Shown here: piece after piece, positions 1-11,949 of the stretch | Layout: every line of letters begins with the position of its first letter | How positions within the stretch are numbered: the first letter of the stretch is position 1 | Source of the DNA: Homalodisca vitripennis | Lineage: Eukaryota > Arthropoda > Insecta > Hemiptera > Cicadellidae | Assembly: GCF_021130785.1 (NCBI RefSeq) | Contig: NC_060207.1 | Location: forward strand, 194,547,501-194,611,500 | Reading direction: 5' to 3' | Length of the DNA stretch: 64,000 bases | Made by a program: the position numbers and the translations under genes | The notes under the pieces: generated by a model | Told to the model about the DNA's origin: nothing | The model's database searches: none | Seen by the model: only the letters and a program-made list of their open reading frames with translations

Positions 1-138
1 CCTCATAACTTTCACAGAAAATCAATAGCGTCTTTATAAAGATTAACTACCATAGCGACTGAAATATAAAATTTCAAACCCTAGAAAAAGTATATTATTA
101 TTTTTTCATCTTCCCGCTATCCGAAAAAGTTTAAATTT

Positions 139-148
139 CACACACACA

Positions 149-191
<43 letters not shown>

Positions 192-202
192 ACACACACA
201 CA
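139..202. repeat. (AC)n microsatellite
   Basis: A CA dinucleotide run of about 64 bp with two CC interruptions. The rest of 1-870 is AT-rich and I see no gene in it. Confidence 0.95.
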
Positions 203-869
203 GAGTTCTCGTCATATAAATTGATTATACAACGTATGTTAAAGAAGATAAACCTAGATTACTCGTTTTCATGGAAGTAGTACCCGCTATAAAAACTACG
301 TTTTGCTTTGTAAACTCTCCTTACTTGTAAACTTCCTTTGTAAACTCGGGGAGCCCATTGTCTTGATAATGTTTTTTAGTCTGCCTAGATCAGGTTATTT
401 CATGCAACATCTTTATTTTTCTTTCTCGGATCGTAATGGGCTTATTTTAAATAGTCAAAGAATACTTTGTCTGAAACATCTAAAACCTTGCTAAATCCTA
501 AAGTACATGTGACACATTTTATTTTAATTTTTCCAGAATCCTCTATTGATGATCTGACAAACCATTTGGTTTTTACATGATTGGAATGTCGTACTTAGTA
601 ATGGAAGAGTATTCTCTACCTAAAAACTCGTTCATGCATATTTCTCCATTTCAGTTCATAAATAAACATTTTACTCTACAGTGAAAAAACAACGTTCCAC
701 AGTTAGTGAGATTAAAGGTCGAAATCAAAATTATTGGTATAGTGGGAAACTGGACCAAATTAAAGAAATTTTTGTTTTTGGAGAAATCGACAAAACTTTC
801 TACTAGTGACAGGCTTCGTGTTAACTATTTAAATCTCTAGAAATGTTTATAAAAAGTCCGTAGAAGATG

Positions 870-2260
870 CGAACTCACAATGTCGCAAAAATATAAAAAT
901 AGCAGTAATCAATATAAGGCCTGGGGAGAGGTTTTTAACGCCAATATAAGGCGTTTTTCGGTGCAGATAAACGAAAATACAAACATTTAGAATCTCAATC
1001 GACATTATCAATAAATATCACTCCAGGTAACTTAAACCATTTGTTTTATCAATTCGGTTAACACCAAATAAAGGGTAGTATCAAAAAGCCTCATGTTAAT
1101 AGAATGAACTTAATAAGAAATTACCATATTTTGAAAGAAAAACATTTATCTTTGTAGAAGTCTCAATTGATGAGGTCATTAAAGCTGTCAAAAGAGTTAA
1201 AAACTCAGAACGCAAAGACATTTATAACAAATCTAACAATATATTTTAACGAATTTACCATACGTTTTTGAACCCATTAACTATATGTATATCTGCCCGA
1301 TTCTTAAGAAAGGGTCTTAGGAGTTTCCCCTGAGAGCTATTGCCCAGTATAAATTTTACCTGTCCTGTAATAATAGAAACTGTTTTACATGATGAACCTT
1401 TTGCGTATCTGGAAAATAACATCAATCTAAATTTATTACAATAGCAAGAGGTAAATACACCATTGATGCAATTTATTCACTAATTAAGGAGGTCCTAAAC
1501 ACTTTTGAGATTAAAGCCTTTGCTCAGGTAACATATTTTGACTTAGCAGGCCTTAAAACTTAACTATTACGGTATTAATGGGAATCCGGCTTTAAAGAGT
1601 TCTTTAAAGACTATTTATCTAACCGCAGGCGAAAAAGTTTGTTTCTATTAATGGAAATCGGTCCAACAATTTGGTGATCGGGATTGTTGTACCTAAGGGT
1701 CAGTCCTGGGCCCTATTATGTTTTTTATTATATATAAATTAATTTCCTACCGTTGTTAGGTTAAAATCTCTTTTATATGCTAACGACACAACTCTTTAGA
1801 ATATCCATTCAAACTTTGACAAACTACAATTTCTTGTCATTGAATCAGTTAAGAAAGCCTCAGTGTTGTTTAGATCAAATGGATCTTTACTAAATGAAGT
1901 CAAAACTCAAAACATTTTGTTTACTTTACGACAAACCCCTACAATTGACACACCAAATTATTTCTTTTTCTTGTGCTAAATTTCTAGGAATATTTTGGTA
2001 GAGTAATTTTTTTACTTAGACGTATTATAAATTGTATTACTGAAAAAACATTTTAAATCTGCATGCTAATGCCTATTTTTAATCAATAACAAGGTATGGC
2101 CTAATATTATTGGGTAATAGCGCTAAAATTAATGAAATCATTATCCTGAAAAACAAAGCTATCAGAATAATAACAAAATCACAACCACTAGAACACTGTG
2201 ATCCACTTTTTATTAAGCTTTGGGTGGAAACTTTTATAAATTTATAATATTTTTGACTCA
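870..2260 (+). pseudogene. Degenerate LINE reverse transcriptase
   Basis: A decayed non-LTR retrotransposon read across shifting frames. Around 1160-1260 a stretch resembles the RT N-terminal helix region (DEVIKAVKRVKNSERKDIY), which in this family leads into the finger domain. Around 1490-1560 comes the YFDLA equivalent of the first catalytic aspartate block. Around 1680-1720 is a remnant of the PQG..LGP block (VPKGQSWALL), and near 1780 YANDTT replaces the catalytic YADD. Stops and frameshifts throughout show it is dead. It looks related to the LINE pieces at 15350, 28850 and 30844, judged by motif spacing only. Confidence 0.75.
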
Positions 2261-3346
2261 GTATTGTATATTACAAAAAAACATGTCATCATTAATTTTG
2301 ACTAGCAACTTGCATAATTATAATAGCAGAAATAAATATAATATTGTTATTGAGGCATTGCAGATTAAACAAAAAACAAAATAGTTATAATTACTCAGAA
2401 GACAAATTTGCAATATTTTGCTGTATTTTTCACGAGGCACTCCTGCTGCGTGCCTCGTAACTGTGCAGTGTGCCTGATTCAAAGGTCTACACATGTGGTC
2501 TTTCCTTGTGCCTTGTGCCAGTGCACTGAGTGCTGAGACACACTGCATGGTTGCCAGGTTAATATCCTATGCCCGTTATGTAGGCAAGTGAGCCAGGCAA
2601 TAATTAGAGTTTATTTCTGATAATTATAATTTTTTATATACAATAAAAAACCGAGATTGAAAGCCTATTTTTGTTCTATATTATAACATTTTATTTCTTT
2701 CCTATGTAATACATCCTGTATAAATAGTTTACAATGAAATGGATATGTTATTAATAGTATCATATGGAACATTTTAAGAGGTATTGAGATTGCGTCCTAA
2801 ACAATTAATAAACTTTGATCCTAAAAAAATCAGGAAGATTAATTTTAACAACAATTCAGTCTACAAGTAGACTGCGGCAAACTTCTTACGACGCAGTGGG
2901 AGGACTGAGAGTAGTCGATCTCACTCAGTATATACCAGCAACAAAAGTGTTAATATACGTTTTGATGTTGTCGTCTTGCACTGTATGTCATGTTATATGG
3001 GTCTTCTGAAGCCTTACTGTATACTTGTTCTCAGTTTTTTCAAGTAATGTTCTAATAGTCCTCATCCTCTTTTTAAGATTCACGACTTGTTTAACATGGT
3101 CTCATACATTCAATTTTTAATCTATGAATTTTCAGCTTTGACAATGTAATTTAAACATTAATTTAAATTTGTTATGCAATCATTACTAAGAGAGATATTC
3201 GCGCCAATACACCAAAATCCAGAGATAGCAGGCTGATTAATAATTTTTTATAAAGACTCATAACAAGTTGTTATTTTCTTTGAACAGCCAAAACAAGACA
3301 CGCTCTTATAAGTGCGTTACTGGCGCAATCTGTAATAAGATATATA
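2261..3346. other. Intergenic; one short hairpin
   Basis: No convincing gene. A perfect 8-bp inverted repeat (ACGAGGCA at 2432-2439, TGCCTCGT at 2451-2458, 11-nt loop) lies in a locally GC-richer patch, 2430-2550, with several TGTGCC/TGCC words. Its role is unknown. Confidence 0.5.
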
Positions 3347-4405
3347 TCCCACTAATATTATAAATGCGAAAGTTTGAATGTTTGGATATTTGGATGTTTG
3401 TATGTTTAGATGTTAAGATGTTTGTCCTCGAATCACGCTGAAAATGCTATAGACTACGGATTGTGCTGAAATTTGGAACCGGTATAGCTTTTGGTCTGAA
3501 TTAACACTTAGAGTAGCTGTTAACACTTTCAGCTGAAGTTTATCAAAGATTCAGATAACATGTGTTTACATTTTTAGATTTGAGTAAATATTGAATTATT
3601 TTAAAGTGCTTAATCAGTAGTGTAATGTAGATTGCAAATTCGAAGTTATTTAATTTTAAATTTAGATTGCGCCAATGATCAATAATCCATCTAATACAAT
3701 AGAAATGCTATTTATACGCTGTTATAACAACTGCCTTAATGTATAAAGCTGTGAATGTTTGCACATAACGTAATCTAATCTGGTTAGTTCCTTTTAACAT
3801 TGTGTATGGCCTTTTTACTATTGTTATTGAAAAAGCAAATGGAGATAATATTGCCCTAATACTTGAAGCATATACCCCTAATACATATTTAGCGATCGGT
3901 TAAAAATATCAAAATCACTTAATCATCAAAATTTAACCTAAGTTAGATTCCGAAACCAACATATGAGACCATTGTTTTGGTTAGCGCAACAGCATAAATC
4001 AATTGGTGGAACTATAAATAGATTAGACCGGGGGTGAATTTAAACGACCAGAACAGACCCATATTGACCGCAGCAATTTTTGAGTTGTACGATACACACT
4101 TTCGTCATTGGGATAAAAAGGCTAACTCTTATTGTTACTGAAGCCATCGAAGAACGTCAATAAATTAACATGGAATGTGGTAGGGAAATACTAATCTTAT
4201 AAAAACTGTTTCGCTTTACGACTTCAGGGATCCCAAATCTCTGTTCTTTAAACTTAAATCTAAATTGGATCAGGAGATTGGAATAGCTTTGAGTGACTAT
4301 CGATTATCTCTAGACTGTTTATTATGTTATAGAAAAAGAATACATAGATCTATTGTACAGTTTTTTTCAACAGAAAATTGCGTGCGAAGCCGCGGGTAAC
4401 TGCTA

Positions 4406-4406
<1 letters not shown>
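3347..4406 (+). mobile_element. Non-autonomous Helitron-like element (candidate)
   Basis: The left end reads TCCCACTAATATTATAAATG and is followed by a GTTTGGATGTTTG-rich stretch. The right end reads GAAGCCGCGGGTAACTGCTAG. These resemble terminal sequences of widespread insect Helitron-like repeats (5' TC, 3' CTAG, insertion between A and T). The base before the TC is A and the base after CTAG is T, as expected. I see no coding capacity in the roughly 1.06 kb interior. A (TA)n tract abuts the right end. No clear terminal hairpin was found, so the class is tentative. Confidence 0.5.
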
Positions 4407-4463
<57 letters not shown>

Positions 4464-4497
4464 ACTGCTAGTATATTATATATATATATATAAAAGT
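4407..4497. repeat. (TA)n microsatellite
   Basis: Long AT dinucleotide run with a short duplicated CTGCTAGTATA interruption at about 4464, apparently a copied fragment of the neighbouring element's end. Confidence 0.9.
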
Positions 4498-5479
4498 ATA
4501 TATATATTTAAATAATATATATAAAAAAATTTTGCTGTCTACGTATCTACTGTTCAAGCAACCGTTCTGAAATTTAATTTGTATTAAAATGTTTCTGCCT
4601 GTTTGAACTGAGTGTCAACAACTTTTAAATACTCAGTTAAAATTCGATTATGAAACAATATTAGAATAGTTTTCAAATTGTAAAATATTCCAGGCAACTA
4701 TTTTTATCCACCTCTTATAAAATTTCTTAACATTTCAACGGATTACTAAAATTTTGTCGAAATAAGAATATGTTGTGATTCATTTTTATGTGTAATATGT
4801 AGGTCTTATTTGTAATCGTACTATTGATATTATTTCATATATAAGCCCATAAGCCAGATTGAAAGAATTTAGACATCTTCACCTTTTTTAAAATGTATAC
4901 TCATGCCTATTGATAGACAACAATATGCACTTTTTAATAGAATATTAAATTATAATTTTTAAATCAATTTTTCAAGTTCAAGTTAAAGTTCAATCTTCTT
5001 TATTATCTAAAAATACATAATATAAATAAAATTTACCTCCCAGTGCACCTCAAGCCGCGCGTGCGGGAGTTCAGTTAAATCATAATTACAATTATCTTAG
5101 TGTTCATTGTCCAATTCATATTTCCATAACATTGTCTTCACTTAAACTAAATTCATAAACTAGCCAAAAGCAGTGTAAATCTAATAAATGGTATACCACG
5201 AGATTATTATAATATTACTTAAAGTAAAGCAGCATTAACAATATGTACAAAAAAATGTAATTATAAGCTTTACAAATTTATAAGCAATAATAAAAAAAAA
5301 AATCGTATGGGCTCCTTAAATTCACACCCATTTGTTTCTTAAAAGTAATATCATATTTTTCAAATTGAGCCTTAACGGTATCCTCCATAATTGACAAAAC
5401 TTCTTCTTGGAAATTTGGCCAAAAATGTCCTTAGTAATTGTTTATTTTTGCTATTTACTCTTACCTGAGCAGCAGTTCT
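4498..5479. other. No recognisable feature
   Basis: AT-rich sequence without a supported gene on either strand. Confidence 0.5.
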
Positions 5480-5640
5480 TACACTTCCATGATTCACGAC
5501 GTACTTGTCCATGCGATTCCATGTGCTTTCTAAAATATCAGCACAAACGAAGTGTAGATTTGTTTTACATTGAGAACAAACAGGCACCCACATCAGGCAG
5601 AAGATCGTCGCAAACGGCACAAACACTCATCTTGATAACA
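5480..5640 (-). pseudogene. PHD-like zinc-finger fragment
   Basis: On the minus strand a short protein begins MSVCAVCDDLLPD and, after a frameshift, continues as CSQCKTNLHFVCADILESTW and then WKCKNCC. The spacing of Cys pairs, His and Cys is that of a PHD-type finger, the sort found at the N terminus of ORF1 of some insect retrotransposons and in many chromatin proteins. A GTAAGAG donor-like site follows directly after the last Cys pair (about 5464-5470 on the plus strand). The frameshift after LLPD splits the finger over two frames, so I call it a pseudogene; a host gene exon with an assembly error is the alternative. Confidence 0.5.
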
Positions 5641-6639
5641 CGGAGAACAGCATTGTGTTAAATGTTAAAAACTAATATAATCCATTTTTGTACAGTTTGA
5701 TCTTTTTACTATAAAAAGCTCAGGTTAGTTTCGTTATTTTATGGAATGAATTATAGAAATTGCAGTTTGACTTATAAGTTTATATAGTAATTATAAAATA
5801 AATATATATTTTTAATGCAATGTAAAGAACCGCCTATTTATTAACGCTTTATGAAGAATCGAAAGGCTTTATTGAAATGGTTTGTTGTGCGTCGTCTGTG
5901 CGATAACTCTTATTATAAAGGCCCTAGTGACTTCAAACTTGGTACATATGCTCTTCTTATTGGTCTAAATAAGAACTCTATTGATTTTAAGATAAAGAAG
6001 AAATCGTCTGTGCGCTTTACACTCTGTCGAGTCTTTCAATGCTTCTAACATCGTTCGGGTTATTTTAAGTAATCTCGTATTTGGTTCACAAAAAACATCA
6101 TATATGTATAGTACTTGTATTCATTATAACACTTATCTAGCAGTTTGGCATGAAATAGCTAGATTTTTGGCTGAAAGTATAAAAACTCGTGAGTCAAATT
6201 TCACTGTTATAGAACATTGGGAGGTTAAAAAGCTAAACTATAGTTCTTATAATGGTTGAAATTCCCTATGGATGTTACATTTTAATCCAAATAAATTTGC
6301 TTTTTTATGCAAGTCATGATACTTACGTGTATAAAATATTTACTTTGTCTGACGTAGGGAAATTGCTGCTGAATAAGTGATGAATGATTTAAGGCTTTGC
6401 CTATTTTTATATAGATTTGAATGCAAATTATTACCGGTTTTCAGTGCACGGAATATACGATTTGAACACATTTAATTCCAATGACGATAAAAACTTATAT
6501 AAAAATGTAAAACACCATGAAATTAGATGAACAAATAAATTTACATTATTAGATTATGTGCAAGATTTGCGGTTTGGCCTAAACATTCATTCAAATTCAA
6601 GGTAAAATAATTTTTGGTGCCATTATTAGTTGTAATCAA
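5641..6639. other. No recognisable feature
   Basis: AT-rich. A 65-codon open frame at 5851-6048 resembles nothing I know and has no supporting context. Confidence 0.4.
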
Positions 6640-7490
6640 CAACCGCCGCACGCCAATGCGCACGGACCCTTCTCTTGTGCGAGGAGGCAATTGTCTATCT
6701 CGTGTCGCCTCGCCTTGTGCTGTCGACTGCTCGCCCTGCTGTAGAGGACAGTAATGGCGGGTCGTCGGGAGCGGGGTGAGGGGCAAGGTTGGATTCTCCT
6801 CCATCCCCTCTGTCCCCACCAAGGCCCCTTTGGAACAAAGCGAGAGGTGCTGTGACAACTGAAACTTGAAACAGTCTCACGGCACCTAAACGAACCGTGG
6901 ATCGTTGCACAGTACCTAAACTTATAGCGCCTAATATCACAGCACCTAAATGACGACTTTTTTTCTGTAGGTGGTATGAGATTAGGTGCTAAAAGATTAG
7001 GTGCTATGAAGCCGCACCTGGTGGCGGCCTACCCCCTCCGGCGATCCCCACCACTCCCTTTTAGGGTGGTGTGATATTAGGTGCTATAAAACTCCAGCAC
7101 GATCTTTAGGTGCCGTGCGACTCTCGGGCATTTCCTTAGGTGCTGCGAGATTAGGTACTATAATATTAGGTGCTATGAGAATCGGTGCTATTAGACGGTT
7201 AAATTTTAGGTGCTGTGAGATTAGGTGCTATTAGATTAGGTGCTGTGAACCCCCACGTCCCGCGCGACCAATTGTGTAGCGCGTCGGAGCTCCAATTTTT
7301 AAAACAGTATATAACACAAATCAGGCGGAAAACGCGCGCAATCAAACGATTGGAAATATTTGCGCGCGCATGCGCGTAAACTGACGGCGCAATAGAGCAT
7401 AATTAAACTGATATATGGAAAACAATATGATATATCCCAATCTTCAAGGGGGGGGGGTTTGAACCCCCCCCATGCGCACGGGGCTGGTTA
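6640..7490. other. GC-rich island
   Basis: Composition changes abruptly from AT-rich flanks to GC- and CpG-rich DNA, including a GCGCGCGCATGCGCG stretch near 7360. It contains overlapping open frames on the minus strand (6541-6858 and 6695-6940) that look like low-complexity by-products. It encloses the TTAGGTGCT array and ends near a G9/C8 palindrome at about 7449-7471. It could be a mobile element or a transferred fragment; no coding domain supports either. Confidence 0.5.
6870..7250. repeat. Inverted minisatellite of a TTAGGTGCT motif
   Basis: About 14-16 copies of a degenerate 15-16-mer built on (A)TTAGGTGCT(A/G)TGAG. From 6880 to about 6955 the motif is in the reverse orientation (AGCACCTAA, four copies). 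From about 6965 to 7245 it is in the forward orientation, in clusters at 6980, 7070, 7105, 7135-7195 and 7205-7240. The switch at about 6960 makes a large imperfect foldback. Confidence 0.8.
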
Positions 7491-7727
7491 ACAATCCTGA
7501 ATGCTTAGGATTGGGAAACAATTAATGTAAAGCGTAACGAGTAAAAGTATCTAAAGAAGACTTTGGCCACACAGTGCCCTAAATCTGGTATAGCTATTTT
7601 CGAACGCCTTGAACGCATCTATGATTCAATAGATTGATGAATAGTTATTTAATTGTGTGTTCTTTAAAAGTGTTGGAACGTCGGAATATACTCGTACACG
7701 TATGCGCTAAAACAGAAGTCTACTAAC

Positions 7728-7798
7728 CTGTTAGTAGTAGTATGATGCTCAGGTTTGTAAGCAGGCTCCACACTCGATTTAATTGATGTAAATTCATT
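7728..7798 (-). CDS. Unidentified internal exon (candidate)
   Basis: On the minus strand a 71-nt open segment has a good polypyrimidine tract and acceptor (ATTTCTTTCAG) in front and a GTTAGT donor behind. In one frame it reads as a polar peptide, NEFTSIKSSVEPAYKPEHHT and a few more residues; a second frame is also open. The combination of sites is better than chance for this AT-rich DNA, but I cannot name a family and found no partner exon, so this could be a fragment of a neighbouring minus-strand gene or a false positive. Confidence 0.35.
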
Positions 7799-7799
7799 C

Positions 7800-10590
7800 T
7801 GAAAGAAATATAATAACATTATTTCTATAATGTTGTTAAATAAGACTGTTTACTTATACACAAACTACTGTTTGAGCTCGAAGGAATTATTACATAGCAG
7901 GGCTATAGCTACTTGTACTTAAAACCCAACCAGTATAACTTTCCAACGCCTCCGTTAGTTGGAAAAAGACTAAATAGTGTACTCTGTTTTAAGCATCAAG
8001 GAAGAACTATGTATCCCATCTTGTCATTATTTTATTATTTGCTACTTCACCTTTCTTCTCATGTAAGCTAAGTAAGTAGCTATAATTAGTAAGAAAGCTC
8101 GGTACGGCTATAGGTCAAACCACCGGCTCCTAACACAAAAAGTGCCAAAGCCACGTCACAATGTGTTCTGAACCGGTTTCCGCGACCACCTACTAACCCG
8201 ACCTGTTAGAGCAGCTGCAAGCTCAACTCTAAATCTTTTGTTATAGTCTTCGGAATGTTTGCGAAGTAGGAAGTCTCTAGGTTACGTTTGGAGACCTTGG
8301 ATAAAACTGGAAATACTGGAATCAACGCCGTAATCTGACTTAAGGAATTTAAACAATGTAAAGATAACTGTTAGATCCCTTAGCATTCGGCAAAGTTGGC
8401 CTTGAAATTTAGTCATTTTTGACCTACATAGTCCCCTAAAGTCTCTTGCATTCACCTTTCGTGACAGCAATCGACGCAATTTGAAAACTCCTGACTAGCC
8501 GCCGTGATATAGGTACAATACGCCAGACGACTTAATGTCACTATTATAGCACACACGCTTTATTAGTAAATGTCAAATAGATTATTGCAATAATTCTCAC
8601 GAGATAATTTCCTAGAATGTTTAATACCTCGCCTTCCGGAAAGAAACACCGCACCGTTTATTAAAGAAGCCATGTAGTCCAACAACTTTTTACGAATTGA
8701 CCTTCGAGAGTAGTATGTATATGTACATTCAACATTTCAGTGGCAAATGAAATATACCTTTTACGTTAGTTGCCGAAAGGTATATTTTGAGGTGCATCAT
8801 TTGTTGCGTACCAAACTTTCTATTTAGTACTTAATCGTGGTTAATACACGCCATAAGTATCTTTTGTTTTATGGAGGAATCATAACTAGAGATCTCCAAG
8901 GGATCATATAAAATTCAAAATGTGGAATAAAATGGCCACCAGAGCTGCTGGGGCTGCGTGAAGTACGTGGTGCACGTGTGGAAGTCGGATGAATGAAACA
9001 GGGTGCGTTGTGAGTACCAAAACCCATCTTATCATTTCTTTCTTACTAATCCCGACCATGTAGATTTTGGTCAAGACCTGGCTGTGCTGCGGCCATCTTG
9101 ATTTTAACACCCTAAGAACAATATTAAATACTTTCACACCCTTACACCCTTTTTTTACTCGTATAATTGGGGCAAATTACGCATTTTAAAAAAACAATCA
9201 ATACGCATCCAAGTACCTTTCAGCTATTTATATATTTATTGGTTATTCAGAAAATATTTCATAAATATAGAGTTTTTAGAACCGTCCCATAGAAGAAGAA
9301 AATCCACAAACAAGTATTGCAAACATATGTTGGAGTACTTAGAATACTTTCATTTCTGTTCAGTTACTTCTAGAGGACAGTCGTTAGCAGATTGGGTTAG
9401 AACTCAGAAATCTTGAGAATTGTGAAGATCTGGAATACCGCATAGAACCCTAATTCCTAGAGAATCTTGTGAATCTAAATCCTGGATTGCCTAATCTAAA
9501 TCTTTCTCTTCTATGAAGGTGAAATTTCCATAGGATTATAAGATCCTTTCTGAAATAAGTATTGTTAAAGAGTATTCTGATTTAATTGAACACGACTTTC
9601 AATGGAGAGGTTATAAGTTTAACAGTAAATGTACCATATGCATCGGTAACCTTCCTTTAGTTGTTTGAACAGAATAGTTTATCAGTGTGACTCTAAGATA
9701 ACGTGTTTTGTTAATATTGATTCTAGATTATTAGATTGCCCTATGTACCTGCAGCACGTGGCATTCTCTGAAATGATGGGCTCTTGATAGCTAAGCGTGT
9801 ATTGTTGAAAGTGTTCAATTTTTATTTTAGGATCAAAACTTAGTTCTGTTTCTTGATTTTTATGTGTGCATGAAATTTTATTATTGTATAATTCCACACT
9901 TAATTAATGGATATCTTTCATAAACAAGCCATATTTTGATTTTTATTAGTTTCACTATGAATAAAATGAAAATGCACGTCTCAGCTTTTGTGATGAGAGT
10001 TTTTCAGCTTGAGTTTATTGTTGCTAGATTAAGCTTTAGATAGGGTATTACATAATTTGATGTTATTACATAACTGATTGCAAAAATAATAGTTGTGTAG
10101 TACTAATATACTATGTATGAGTATTATTAATTTTTTAAATTTTATCCAAGCATAGGCATGATTAGTGAAACAGTTTTAGTTCACATCAATTTCTCTTAAC
10201 TAAATATGTAGTCATAAATTTATATTGTGCCTCTGAAACCTTTCATTAAATTCTCGATAGAATTTTATTTGTTTCTAAGTTAGCCTTAAAATTCTAAAGC
10301 ATCAGTTATGTAACTAAGGAAATTTATTACATCACAGTTAAAATAATCCGAACATGTACTACAGAGAAATATCTTCAAGGAATTGGCATTGATCTATGTA
10401 CTCTTGGTTATTTCCCAATGTTAAAGACAGATAAAGCCAGCATTTTGATAGATGAGTAGTACTCTCCTAGGATGTATATTTAGGAACTGATACGGTTGGT
10501 CTTTTTGTCTACTTATTTAAATACTTTAAATTTCTATAATTAAGTCAATAGGTTCTAAATTAAAATGTTCTTTGATTTAACATGTAACAG
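7800..10590. other. Intergenic or intronic; one strong hairpin
   Basis: No supported gene. At 8750-8787 there is a perfect 12-bp inverted repeat (AAATATACCTTT and AAAGGTATATTT) around a 14-nt loop, which could be a MITE remnant. Confidence 0.45.
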
Positions 10591-10758
10591 GCTATGATAC
10601 CCGATAGTCCAGTGACCTCGTGGGCAACCCTGTTCCCTCTGTTATTTGTGGTGACTGTCAGTGCCATAAAACAAGGATATGAACACTACAGAAGACACAA
10701 AGCTGATAACAAGATCAACAATTCTTTAGTCACCGTTGTAAAAGATGGAGTGGTGCAG
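10591..10758 (+). CDS. P4-ATPase (ATP11-like flippase) exon
   Basis: A single phase 0-0 exon of 56 codons between an AACAG acceptor and a GTACGA donor. The peptide starts AMIPDSPVTSW and contains PLLFVVTVSAIKQGYEHYRR followed by HKADNKINNS. That is the end of the second membrane helix and the following cytosolic stretch of P4-type phospholipid-transporting ATPases. SPVTS and AIKQGYE..RH.ADN are closest to the ATP11 (class VI) branch rather than ATP8 or ATP9. P4-ATPases move aminophospholipids to the cytosolic leaflet. Such proteins need about 1,100 residues, yet I find no other exon, no DKTGT motif and no actuator domain anywhere in the window. It is either one exon of a gene with giant introns, a transposed exon, or a misjoin. 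The frame is intact. Confidence 0.8.
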
Positions 10759-11329
10759 GTACGATTGCGTCAATAGAATACAAATTAAGTAATAAAATAC
10801 ACGTTCTAGTTATGATAAAATCTAAGTATTCCGATTCACACTGCGTAAACAGATTCCTTCAACAGTTACATCCTTAAAATATTTGGGCCTCGCTCTTTTG
10901 TGCTTCACAATTTAATATTCAAAAAGTATAAAATTTAGAAGAAAAAAAGATAAGCATTTGGAACAGTATTAATTGATTTGATCTTTAAAATAAGGCACGT
11001 CCCATGATTCTGCGACTAAAATAAGGGCGTGAAAGTGTTGAAAGTGGCTACGAGATGGGGCAACACTTAAGGTTTTTTTTCTCTACACCCGGCTCTTAAA
11101 GTTGTCGAATCGGTTCCACTTGCTTTAATTCTTTAATAATCACAGCCCTTTCAGACATCCTTGTAAACATTGTATCTCCATTACAACGATATTAATGTTC
11201 TTGTGAACAGACATAGAAAACTAAAAGCTTCTGAATCATGAGGTAAGACTAGTCACTAAAACGAAATTATAAATATAATTGATCAGTTTAAAGAAAAAAG
11301 TGTAATTTATTATCATGAATGAAAGGAAG

Positions 11330-11735
11330 AAACCACTAATGAAATTCATGAACCAGCACGTAAAATATGTTAAGTGGCGAAAAGTTGTAGTAAAAGGATC
11401 TTTGGCTGTGTGATTTGATTTATATACTAAAATATAGAAAGGATAATAAAGAATATAAGTATATATTTACAGTCATAGGCTTTTTCTCAAAATTTGCATG
11501 GTTAAACCAATTAAAAAAGAAAGTAATGATAGATATATTCACAGAAGGGCGAATTTCACGTCATTTGCAATCAGGTGAAGGAAGTGAATTCTATAATAAG
11601 GAATGCAAGAAGTTATTGAATGATTACTCAAATATTCAATGTTTAAGCTATAGCAATTTAAAGGCAAGTGTGATTCAGAGCTTCAACAGAACACTGAAAA
11701 CCAACACGTGGAAGAAATTTCTTACAATAAATTAG
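11330..11735 (+). pseudogene. Polinton/Maverick-type integrase fragment
   Basis: An open stretch from about 11399 to 11735 reads as the N-terminal part of an rve-type DDE integrase core: DLWLCDLI near the first acidic residue, YKYIFTVIGFFSKFAW as the central strand pair, GSEFYNKECKKLL around the second acidic position, and KASVIQSFNRTLKTNTWKKF as the following helix. A degenerate EIHEPARK motif lies just upstream (about 11340-11365) and is interrupted by stops. These features match the integrases of Polinton (Maverick) elements rather than Ty3/gypsy. No capsid, protease or polymerase genes of such an element are visible nearby, so this is a truncated relic. Confidence 0.7.
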
Positions 11736-11949
11736 ACCTTATAAATGGTTTCATATATTAAAACATTAGTTTATGATTATGACAACAAATTACATTAAAC
11801 CATTACAATGGAACCGAGTGATGTGAATAACAAAAATGAAAAACTGTTATTGATTTCTGTGTATTAATATAAGCAGAAAAGTGTAAAAGAACTAAAGTTT
11901 GAAGTAGATTATCACGTTTGTGTAAACAAGTATAAGGGATAACTAGAAA

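Noticed and set aside
6541..6940. Two overlapping minus-strand open frames in the GC-rich island
   Set aside because: GC-rich sequence has few stops; no domain, splice site or start context supports a gene.
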